The position numbers and the translations under genes are program-made. From an uncultured Bacteroidota bacterium (lineage in GTDB: Bacteria > Bacteroidota > Bacteroidia > Bacteroidales > P3), in assembly GCA_902766265.1 (NCBI GenBank), contig CACXCY010000014.1, positions 1 through 5,434 on the forward strand: DNA of 5,434 nucleotides, in the 5' to 3' direction. Every line of letters begins with the position of its first letter. Position 1 is the stretch's first letter. The notes under the pieces are model-generated. The model did not search any database. It worked only from the letters and a program-made list of their open reading frames with translations, and was not told the origin of the DNA. Positions 1 through 5,434 of this stretch are shown piece after piece.

Positions 1-605
1 AATCCCCACAACATCTGTTTCAAACCTTCAATAGCATCCTCGTACTTGAAACAATGCTCCTCATGAAATTGCGGAAGCAGATTTTGGGCACGTTCTATAG
101 GCCCGGCAACCAACTGAGGAAAGAAACTGACGAACAAAGCGTATGTAATAAATTCGCGCTCCGCCTTTATGGTTCCCCGGTATACATCGACAGTATACCC
201 CACTGCTTGAAAAGTATAAAACGAAATCCCCACAGGAAGTAGTACATCGAGGTTAGGCACCTTCAATCGCATTCCCGCCATCTCCAATAAGCCGAACACA
301 GATTCATTAATAAAATTGAAATACTTGAAAACAAATAGGACGGCAAAATTTATCACCAAACTAGTCAGCAGATACGCTCTCTTCCTGAACTTGTCGCCGG
401 AATGTCTTTCCACCAGCAGCCCGCACATATAGGTTATTACCGTAGAAAACAATATAAGCAGCGCATAAATGGGCTTCCAGTTCATATAAAAATAGTAGCT
501 GGCGACAAGCAGAAACGGTATGCGCCAACGATTGCTTCTCAACAGGAAGTATATCAGGCACACCACCGGGAAGAATAGAAGAAACTCAATTGAATTAAAC
601 AACAT
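1..605 (-). CDS. MBOAT-family membrane O-acyltransferase (AlgI/DltB-like), N-terminal 201 codons, runs off the left edge
   Basis: Reading the minus strand from the ATG at 605-603 gives 201 open codons with no stop before the window edge. Visible features are hydrophobic membrane segments at about residues 4-23, 29-40, 46-64 and 78-96, then the block LLPVGISFYTFQAVGYTVD (122-140) and FFPQLVAGPIER (161-172). These two blocks are hallmark motifs of the AlgI branch of MBOAT proteins. Family members are usually about 470-500 residues and move acyl groups across the inner membrane onto exported polysaccharides or other acceptors. The catalytic histidine lies in the missing C-terminal half, so activity cannot be judged. 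The start is supported by the MLFNSIEF(L)LFFP opening typical of the family and by AAGGAA six bases upstream. It is the third gene of the leftward operon, 61 bases after the repeat-protein stop. The acyl acceptor is unknown. Confidence 0.93.
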   Translation of the reverse strand, partial: MLFNSIEFLLFFPVVCLIYFLLRSNRWRIPFLLVASYYFYMNWKPIYALLILFSTVITYMCGLLVERHSGDKFRKRAYLLTSLVINFAVLFVFKYFNFINESVFGLLEMAGMRLKVPNLDVLLPVGISFYTFQAVGYTVDVYRGTIKAEREFITYALFVSFFPQLVAGPIERAQNLLPQFHEEHCFKYEDAIEGLKQMLWG

Positions 606-611
606 GGTCTA

Positions 612-617
612 TTCCTT
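612..617 (-). promoter_or_regulatory. Shine-Dalgarno-like site of the MBOAT gene
   Basis: The minus strand reads AAGGAA, six bases before the ATG at 605. It supports that start. The gap 606-666 holds no stem-loop followed by a T-run, so transcription probably continues from the upstream gene. Confidence 0.5.
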
Positions 618-666
618 GTACGTTTATGCAGCAATCTTACGAAGCGTTATAATCAGTTGCTTTCAA

Positions 667-2538
667 CTATTCTGTTATTCCTTTTTGGACGATGCCAAAG
701 GAGAGACGGATACGATCGAGGTCTTTCTCATCCTTGAGCTGGCTGTTGCAGACGGCACTCTTCGAGGGATCTGAGATGACTTGGAGCACTTTTCGTTGAA
801 TGTTCAGCAACTCCTGCTGACGACTCTGGTACCGGCCCAGAGTGACAGAATCGGCACTCTCCAATGATAAGTTGTACTCATCAGCAAGACGCGTATAGGC
901 CTTCACATTGTGGGGATGCTCCTTGCTGTGACTCTTAATAGCGACGGTATTGTCGGTAATGCGCCCGGAAGCTTCGGCGATACTAAGGAACTGCCGCTGC
1001 TGCGAAAGCAGTGACTCCAATCCGACAACAAATGAATTTGCTTGATCGGCAGTGGAAAAAGCAGGAGTTAGCGTGTACTGCTTGTAGCAGGCACGGTAGG
1101 TGGCAAGAAATCCGGCGGGAGTCTTCTTTGCATGTGTAAGTGTGTCATGATATCCCGCAATGGATTTCCGCAGCACTATGGACCGACAGTAGAAGTCTTG
1201 TAGCCGCTCGAAGTCATCAAGCGCTCGGTTATAGAATCCGGAGCCCTGCGGAGTGCGAAAGTTGGGCACAAATGATACGCTGCCAAGGAGTTTACGATAG
1301 GAAACTGCAACATCCACAAGACCACGGCCACAAAGAAGCTGTATGCTGTCGCCACGAGCATCGATGCGGTCTATACGGTCAACGGATTCCATGTATTTCT
1401 GCTGTACGAAGATAACCTCATCAAGGTATTCCAGATAATGAACGCCCGCCGTCTCTGTGGCAAACGAAGGTGTCAGCTCCATATCACCGAGGACTGAGCT
1501 ATAGGAGATGAATACGTTTTTATGCCCCCGGCTACAACGGTCCTGAAGCAACGCCACATTGGACTGTATCTGTTCCCGCTTGTCCACAGCAGACATATAC
1601 TGCCCTTGTACACGCATGACGGCTCTGCACTGTTCTGTGTAGAGCCGATACCCCTCCATGGTGGTAAAAGTAACGGGGACAGCAGTGGCATGACACTGCC
1701 GCATATAGGATTTGTACACATCTATGCACCCCTTACCAGCACGTTCGCGTAACTGATCGGCAAAGGAGGATATACGTGCTTCGAAACTGACGGGCCCCAG
1801 CACACTGTCAAGTAGCTGACGTTGGAACCATTCCAGCTCGCGAAGCTGCGCCAACGACTGGTCAGTGGCCTTGACTGCCGAAAGATCATATTTGTAGTAG
1901 ACTGGCAAATAACAGTAGCGCAAATTCTTAAGTTCTTTGGCTTTCTCCTTATCCATGCCATCCTTGACCAAGCAGGCGTTCTCAATTTCCTCATGCTGCA
2001 GCGCTATAACCTGCTTGATACGCATCTGCTCAGAGTCCTTCTCGCGCTGCAGCTGTTGTTCGCGCAGACGCTCTTCACGATGTAATTCATCAAGACGCTG
2101 CTTCTCACGCCGACGATAGTAGGCGATGTCGTGTTGCAGCAAGTTGGAGAAAATTGCCAACAAACCGCAGTATTCATAATAGTCGGCAATGCACACCGTG
2201 CTGTCGTACCAGACCCTACCGTCGCGCTCGGTACAGGTCTCTGTCATGCTGGTGAGCATACGCTGCACATTGCGACTATAGGCAGCACAATAGTCAGCGC
2301 GGGCCAAAAATGTGGTGTCCCAGTCGTCAAGGTGTTGCTGAAAGATAAGCGTGTCCTCAATGTGGCGACGGTCGAGTCCGTAAGTAGCCGCCAGGTCACC
2401 AAGCGATATAAATGTGGTGTCCGGCACAAAAACAGCATCGGCAATCTGCGCGACTGCCGACACTGTAAATCCCATCCAAAGGACGATGACCGCTAATAGT
2501 TTTTTGAATTTAGCCAAATCGAGAACGATGGTTTTCAA
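667..2538 (-). CDS. Exported protein of unknown function with coiled coil and five tandem ~67-68-residue repeats
   Basis: I do not recognise this protein as a named family. It begins with a signal peptide: a K-containing n-region, hydrophobic residues 14-28 and a probable cleavage after AVA30 before Q31. Residues 33-136 form a Tyr/Cys-containing N-terminal region. Residues 137-205 are rich in R, E, Q and K and look like a coiled coil. Residues 267-607 hold five tandem repeats with near-constant spacing; a weaker sixth unit may occupy 203-266. There are 14 cysteines (including 84, 102, 116, 124, 271, 304, 403, 451 and 484), many for an exported protein. No enzyme motif or transmembrane anchor was seen after the signal peptide, so a structural or binding role is an inference. 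The start is TTG at 2538, six bases after the purF-like stop. A second TTG at codon 8 (2517) would give a more compact signal peptide. The first ATG (codon 22) would destroy it. Stop is TAG. Confidence 0.85.
   Translation of the reverse strand: MKTIVLDLAKFKKLLAVIVLWMGFTVSAVAQIADAVFVPDTTFISLGDLAATYGLDRRHIEDTLIFQQHLDDWDTTFLARADYCAAYSRNVQRMLTSMTETCTERDGRVWYDSTVCIADYYEYCGLLAIFSNLLQHDIAYYRRREKQRLDELHREERLREQQLQREKDSEQMRIKQVIALQHEEIENACLVKDGMDKEKAKELKNLRYCYLPVYYKYDLSAVKATDQSLAQLRELEWFQRQLLDSVLGPVSFEARISSFADQLRERAGKGCIDVYKSYMRQCHATAVPVTFTTMEGYRLYTEQCRAVMRVQGQYMSAVDKREQIQSNVALLQDRCSRGHKNVFISYSSVLGDMELTPSFATETAGVHYLEYLDEVIFVQQKYMESVDRIDRIDARGDSIQLLCGRGLVDVAVSYRKLLGSVSFVPNFRTPQGSGFYNRALDDFERLQDFYCRSIVLRKSIAGYHDTLTHAKKTPAGFLATYRACYKQYTLTPAFSTADQANSFVVGLESLLSQQRQFLSIAEASGRITDNTVAIKSHSKEHPHNVKAYTRLADEYNLSLESADSVTLGRYQSRQQELLNIQRKVLQVISDPSKSAVCNSQLKDEKDLDRIRLSFGIVQKGITE
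718..1740 (-). repeat. Protein-level tandem repeat array: five degenerate units of 67-68 residues within the exported protein
   Basis: Units cover about residues 267-337, 338-405, 406-472, 473-540 and 541-607. Four columns align without internal gaps. Column one is Y278, Y346, Y414, Y481, Y548. Column two is Y300, Y368, Y436, F503, Y570. Column three is Y314, Y382, Y450, F517, V584. Column four is L331, I399, L467, I534, L601. Successive spacings are 68, 68, 67 and 67 in every column. A further column, I324, I392, I460, I527, fails only in the last unit (S594). Units two to four also share a TP-x-F or VP-x-F turn at 356-359, 424-427 and 491-494. The composition suggests alpha-helical units. 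The similarity is weak at base level, so this is an old duplication, not a recent DNA repeat. Confidence 0.8.
1924..2130 (-). other. Predicted charged coiled-coil segment of the exported protein (residues 137-205)
   Basis: The segment contains runs such as YYRRREKQRLDELHREERL and continues through LREQQLQREKDSEQMRIKQ, with almost no proline or glycine until residue 194. This is the composition of a long surface-charged helix. It separates the N-terminal region from the repeat array and could act as a spacer or oligomerisation element. That role is inferred from composition alone. Confidence 0.6.
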
Positions 2539-2544
2539 TCTTCT

Positions 2545-3951
2545 TTATGCACCATAACTACTGCCGTCGAAGCAATGGGTACACACACGCTCCTTGGGCA
2601 GTCCGATAGCGTCGACCACCGTCTGTAGACTGTTGAACTTCAAAGTATCCACGCCTACCTCTTTGCGTATCATTTCCACCATAGTGGCATACTCTTTGCT
2701 TGTCTCATCACGGTATGCCTCAAGGTTGCGTATGGTACCACCCTCAAGTTCTGCAATGCAGCGGCGGGTGATGAGCTCACGGTCTGTCTTGGAGGCCGAG
2801 AAGTTGAGCCATTCACAACCGTGGACCAACGGTGGGCAGCTGATGCGCACATGCACATGGCGGATGCCGCATGCGTAAAGCATCTTGACTTGGTCGCGCA
2901 ACTGGGTGCCACGCACAATACTATCGTCGCAGAAGACCACGTCCTTACCTTGTAACACTTTCTTGCAGGGGATAAGCTTCATCTTGGCTACAAGATTACG
3001 ACTTTCCTGGTTAACAGGCATGAAGCTACGCGACCATGTGGGCGTGTATTTCAAGAATCCACTCTTATAAGGTATCCCCTTGCCTTCGCTATATCCCTGC
3101 GCCATACCGATGCCCGAATCGGGGATAGCCGACACGAAATCGGCCTCCACATCGTCATTCTTACCCATGGCATAGCCCAGATACTGGCGCACCTGCTCAT
3201 TATTGATGTCTTCGTATTCCACACAGGGATAGCCGTAATAAATCCACAAGAACGAGCATATCTGCATTTTGTCGTTGGGCTTCTGCAACTGAGTTATACC
3301 CGAAGATGTAATCTTCACAATCTCCCCTGGCCCTACATATTTACATGTTTCATAGCCGAGATTGACATAGCTGTGACTTTCTGAAGCCACAGCATAGCCG
3401 TCATCTCGTCGGCCTATGACAATCGGTGTACGCCCATAGAGGTCGCGAGCCGCAATGATGCCATCTTCTGTGAGAATCAGCATAGAGCAACTACCCTTGA
3501 CTTTGCGATACACATTGTTGATACCATCAACGAAATCCTTTCCTTGAGTAATGAGCAACGACACAAGTTCTGTGGCGTTGGTGTTGCCCATACTGAGCTC
3601 CGTAAACATCTGGTCATGCTGCAGGCACTCTTGCTCCAGCTCTTTGATATTGTTGATTCTTGCCACTGTAGCAACAGCGAAACGCCCCAGATGGGAGTTT
3701 GACACCATGGGTTGCGCTTCGGTATCACTGATAACGCCGATACCATGATCACCCAACATCTCATGCAAATCCCCTTCGAACTTCGTCCGGAAATAGGAAT
3801 TCTGGATGTTGTGGATGTTCAGATGAATGGTACCATTGTCAATGGTACTTAATCCGGCACGGCGAGTGCCCATGTGAGAGTGGTAATCTGTGCCATAGAA
3901 AAGGTCTGTGGCACAGGGTTTCGCAGATACAATGCCAAAAAATCCGCTCAT
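2545..3951 (-). CDS. PurF-family amidophosphoribosyltransferase paralogue with degenerate glutaminase site
   Basis: This 468-residue protein has the two-domain layout of PurF: N-terminal class II glutamine amidotransferase fold (about 1-225) and C-terminal phosphoribosyltransferase (about 230-468). The PRPP loop is intact (VFCDDSIVRGTQL, 339-351). The pyrophosphate-loop region PDSGIGMAQGYSEGKGIPY (277-295) and flexible loop (KYTPTWSRSF to AKMKLIP, 301-328) are also present. C232, C379, C457 and C460 occupy positions matching the four [4Fe-4S] ligands of Bacillus-type PurF. The glutaminase half has lost key residues: the N-terminus is MSGFFGIVS, with Ser where the nucleophile Cys should be. 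The usual RYST and HNGNL motifs are replaced by ISDT (74-77) and RINNI (98-102). Canonical PurF makes phosphoribosylamine from PRPP and glutamine; this form probably cannot hydrolyse glutamine. I recall similar Cys-less paralogues in Bacteroides, so it is unlikely to be the main PurF. First gene of the leftward operon. Confidence 0.93.
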   Translation of the reverse strand: MSGFFGIVSAKPCATDLFYGTDYHSHMGTRRAGLSTIDNGTIHLNIHNIQNSYFRTKFEGDLHEMLGDHGIGVISDTEAQPMVSNSHLGRFAVATVARINNIKELEQECLQHDQMFTELSMGNTNATELVSLLITQGKDFVDGINNVYRKVKGSCSMLILTEDGIIAARDLYGRTPIVIGRRDDGYAVASESHSYVNLGYETCKYVGPGEIVKITSSGITQLQKPNDKMQICSFLWIYYGYPCVEYEDINNEQVRQYLGYAMGKNDDVEADFVSAIPDSGIGMAQGYSEGKGIPYKSGFLKYTPTWSRSFMPVNQESRNLVAKMKLIPCKKVLQGKDVVFCDDSIVRGTQLRDQVKMLYACGIRHVHVRISCPPLVHGCEWLNFSASKTDRELITRRCIAELEGGTIRNLEAYRDETSKEYATMVEMIRKEVGVDTLKFNSLQTVVDAIGLPKERVCTHCFDGSSYGA

Positions 3952-4004
3952 AATAATTTGTTTTTTAAAAAGATTAATAATATATATAAATTGAAAAGAA
4001 ATTA

Positions 4005-4012
4005 CAAAAGTA
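4005..4012 (-). promoter_or_regulatory. Candidate promoter -7 element (TAnnTTTG) for the leftward operon
   Basis: The minus strand reads TACTTTTG, an exact match to the Bacteroidetes -7 consensus TAnnTTTG. It lies 53 bases upstream of the purF-like ATG, giving an estimated leader of roughly 45-50 bases. No clear TTG-type -33 element sits at the usual 19-21-base spacing; the nearest TTTTTTG is about 33 bases upstream, so the call rests on one element. The region is AT-rich, which raises the chance-match rate. Confidence 0.5.
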
Positions 4013-4018
4013 ACTTTT
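4006..4018. promoter_or_regulatory. 13-bp palindrome over the divergent promoter region
   Basis: AAAAGTAACTTTT is a perfect inverted repeat with six-base arms around one central A. It overlaps the leftward -7 element. Its right half reads TAACTTTT (4011-4018) on the plus strand, a 7-of-8 match to TAnnTTTG that could serve the gene at 4141, with a TTG at 3991-3993 upstream at a slightly short spacing. It could be an operator or a back-to-back promoter. In such AT-rich sequence it could also be chance. Confidence 0.25.
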
Positions 4019-4140
4019 TTCTTTTATACTACTATATTAAAAAATCAAAAAACGACAAGAGCGTACACCATACCCGCAATAATTGAAAACGGACGGCGTT
4101 ATGGAATGAGATTACAATACTGACACATCACTATCCAACC

Positions 4141-4626
4141 ATGAAACACATCAAGAAATCGCCCCTGATTATAGCATTGTTCCTTGCCGTTGCATCGCTC
4201 TGCATGGGTCAAGAAACCACGGATGCCAACCTCTTCGTGTCACCAGAGAGTCTCCCCATTGAAGAATTGCGCGACCTCTTTGCCCAACATGGCAACATAG
4301 GCGACTTTGAGGCCTTTTTGTCGGACAATGCCGAGTGTAATCAGGGTGTTGAACCTTTGCGCGAATTTGTGCTTCACATGAACGCAGACCCCTCTTTCAA
4401 AGCAGACCGCCTCAAGAAAGTGAACCAAGGCCTCCCCTACACTGACTTCCTCTTTTTCATGGATAAAGACAAGCGACTGACACGATACTGGCGCAACCTA
4501 CGTGCCGACTCAGCTGAATACGCCATCGGCTGGTTTACATCCGATCTGATATATGTATTTCAGTTCCGACGCATCAAAGACGAGTGGTACCTCACCGGTT
4601 TCCTCGAACACAATAACCGTTATTAA
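4141..4626 (+). CDS. Small exported protein, possibly DUF4348-like
   Basis: The 161-residue product starts with a clear signal peptide: MKHIKK, a hydrophobic core at 9-21, and probable cleavage after CMG23 before Q24. C21 is preceded by ASL, which does not fit a lipobox well, so signal peptidase I processing is more likely. The mature part has a helical N-terminal half and the pattern LREFVLHMNADPSFKADRL (73-91). It then continues with YWRNL, an aromatic strand-like stretch (YAIGWFTSDLIYVFQF, 127-142) and DEWYLTGF near the end. This layout recalls the Bacteroidetes DUF4348 family of secreted proteins, but the match is from memory and tentative. It stands alone on the plus strand, divergent from the purF-like operon, with its own terminator 38 bases past the stop. 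No Shine-Dalgarno sequence precedes the ATG. Function is unknown. Confidence 0.85.
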   Translation: MKHIKKSPLIIALFLAVASLCMGQETTDANLFVSPESLPIEELRDLFAQHGNIGDFEAFLSDNAECNQGVEPLREFVLHMNADPSFKADRLKKVNQGLPYTDFLFFMDKDKRLTRYWRNLRADSAEYAIGWFTSDLIYVFQFRRIKDEWYLTGFLEHNNRY

Positions 4627-4663
4627 AACAAACCTTCCTAGAACATAGATTAACTAGAATATC

Positions 4664-4691
4664 AAAGCGGCACCGCAATGGTGCCGCTTTT
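4664..4691 (+). terminator. Rho-independent terminator, possibly bidirectional
   Basis: AAAGCGGCACC (4664-4674), the loop GCAAT and GGTGCCGCTTT (4680-4690) form a perfect 11-bp stem with a GC-rich core, followed by one more T. The T-run is short (four, including three in the stem). It lies 38 bases after the stop of the exported protein. It is the only strong hairpin in the convergent gap, so it may also stop leftward transcripts from the lipoprotein gene, although a U-tract is poor in that direction. Confidence 0.8.
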
Positions 4692-4811
4692 CGTTCTATT
4701 CCAAATCAGTTATCGTGCGTAGGTCATTGTCCCTCGTTGTCCTATCGCAAGTAATAAGGTACAAAGACAATCATCAGTAATGCGCACTCCCATACCTTCA
4801 ATCCGCCCTTC

Positions 4812-5339
4812 CTAATTTTTCTTATCCCACATATAGGAGTTTCCGTAAACATCGCGATACACCAGGGTTTCATCGTCGACAAAGGTAACCACATAACGTT
4901 TGGGCAGCACGCCGCCCAACTCCAGACGACAGACTATGGTCAGCAAATTGCTGTCAAGCCCCCACTCGAAACGCTGCGCCTCCCCACGTCCAACATCATC
5001 CGAATCATCCCACATCCGACCACGGCCGTCCGACATATATACCTCGTGTTCCGTCCCATGCACCCATTCCCCTTCGAGCAATGCTGGGTTGTAGACGACA
5101 CGCTGCTTCCGCGCTGAGATACGGAGGTTCACTATTTCGGCGCTATCCTGCTGCGCCGTATGGGCAACGGGCCGCTGCGCTGTCGGCGATACGGTATCTG
5201 AGGGCTGCTGGAGAGTGGTGTCAGCGATTACTGACACTGGCTGTGTCACAGGCACGGAGTCTTCCTGTTTCTGCTTGCCGTTGCGGTGGCAAGCAGAAAA
5301 CAGCAACAAAGCAGTCAATAGCAATCCCCACCGTTTCAT
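4812..5339 (-). CDS. Small lipoprotein with probable lipocalin-like C-terminal domain
   Basis: The 175-residue product starts MKRWGLLLTALLLFSAC, a type II signal peptide with lipidated C17; Phe at -3 is tolerated though not the commonest lipobox residue. Residues 27-66 are a low-complexity linker rich in P, T, Q, V and S. Residues about 84-173 form a compact beta-rich domain opening with LLEGEWVHG and containing a GRGRMWDD turn. It continues with FEWGLDSNLLTIV and ends YGNSYMWDKK. This pattern of a GxW start, a G-x-G-x-x-W hairpin and alternating hydrophobics resembles the small lipocalin-like lipoproteins common in Bacteroidetes, but no named family is certain. Its ATG overlaps the upstream stop as ATGA, so the two genes are probably translationally coupled. 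The product is expected to be anchored in the outer or inner membrane. Ligand and role are unknown. Confidence 0.85.
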   Translation of the reverse strand: MKRWGLLLTALLLFSACHRNGKQKQEDSVPVTQPVSVIADTTLQQPSDTVSPTAQRPVAHTAQQDSAEIVNLRISARKQRVVYNPALLEGEWVHGTEHEVYMSDGRGRMWDDSDDVGRGEAQRFEWGLDSNLLTIVCRLELGGVLPKRYVVTFVDDETLVYRDVYGNSYMWDKKN

Positions 5340-5434
5340 AACTTTATCAATTTTGCGTTCACACCTTTGAACTGCGGCATCGTCTCACCGATGCCGGCGC
5401 CGATATAGGTAGGGTCGCACACCGTGTAGCGACG
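5336..5434 (-). CDS. C-terminal fragment (32 residues) of a probable transglutaminase-like protein, runs off the right edge
   Basis: Frame 5434-5336 on the minus strand is open to a TGA at 5338-5336 and encodes the end of a protein: RRYTVCDPTYIGAGIGETMP (first 20 residues) followed by QFKGVNAKLIKL. The DPTY..A.iG..MP motif resembles the C-terminal end of transglutaminase-like cysteine-protease-fold domains in Bacteroidetes proteins. There the Asp of DPTY would be the last member of the Cys-His-Asp triad. This assignment is from memory of the motif and only the tail is visible. The stop overlaps the start of the downstream lipoprotein by four bases (ATGA), pointing to one operon. Confidence 0.6.
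   Translation of the reverse strand, partial: RRYTVCDPTYIGAGIGETMPQFKGVNAKLIKL

Noticed and set aside
361..561. Minus-strand open frame of 66 codons
   Set aside because: It is an out-of-frame shadow inside the MBOAT coding region, whose own frame shows clear family motifs.
655..668. Short inverted repeat AGTTG-CTTT-CAACT around the stop of the repeat protein
   Set aside because: Only five base pairs, AT-rich and not followed by a T-run on the minus strand, so it is not a convincing terminator.
2131..2496. Open frame of 121 codons on the plus strand opposite the signal-peptide end of the repeat protein
   Set aside because: It is fully antisense to a well-supported gene, lacks any recognisable motif, and is explained by the codon bias of the opposite strand.
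3874..4086. Plus-strand open frame of 70 codons spanning the divergent region
   Set aside because: Its N-terminal part is antisense to the purF-like gene and its remainder is the translation of AT-rich intergenic DNA (many K, N, Y). It would also run through the candidate promoters.
4198..4209. Possible lipoprotein signal at C21 of the 161-residue exported protein
   Set aside because: The residues before the cysteine are ASL, with Leu at -1, which does not fit the lipobox. Cleavage after CMG by signal peptidase I fits better.
4762..4769. TGTCTTTG on the minus strand, a 7-of-8 match to the Bacteroidetes -7 element, which would drive antisense RNA into the 4141-4626 gene
   Set aside because: It has one mismatch in the conserved TA and no -33 TTG at suitable spacing. 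The rest of the 185-base convergent gap shows nothing beyond the terminator.

Overview
The window looks like a chromosomal segment of a Bacteroidales bacterium, most likely Prevotella/Bacteroides-like. This rests on a -7 element of the Bacteroidetes type (TAnnTTTG), mostly weak Shine-Dalgarno sequences, small exported proteins and lipoproteins, and a PurF-family paralogue that I recall as typical of Bacteroides relatives. No tRNA, rRNA, CRISPR array, insertion sequence or phage gene is visible.

Left part (1-3951, minus strand): a probable three-gene operon read right to left. It starts with a PurF-family phosphoribosyltransferase whose glutaminase active site appears to be lost (2545-3951). 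Six bases later comes an exported protein of about 623 residues (667-2538). It has a signal peptide, a charged coiled coil and a regular tandem array of about 67-68-residue repeats. The operon continues, after 61 bases, into the first 201 codons of an MBOAT-family membrane O-acyltransferase that runs off the left edge (1-605). The enzyme and the exported protein share a reading frame, separated only by TAA-AGA-AGA.

Middle (3952-4140): an AT-rich divergent intergenic region. It carries a good candidate promoter for the leftward operon and a short palindrome overlapping it. A small exported protein of 161 residues follows on the plus strand (4141-4626). It ends at a strong stem-loop terminator (4664-4691) in the convergent gap.

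Right part (4812-5434, minus strand): a small lipoprotein with a probable lipocalin-like beta domain. Its start codon overlaps by four bases the stop of an upstream gene. Only the last 32 residues of that gene are in the window; they resemble the C-terminus of Bacteroidetes transglutaminase-like proteins.

Most of the encoded proteins are directed to the envelope. The PurF-like enzyme is the cytoplasmic exception. The most notable item is the unrecognised repeat protein, placed between a degenerate amidotransferase and a membrane acyltransferase.
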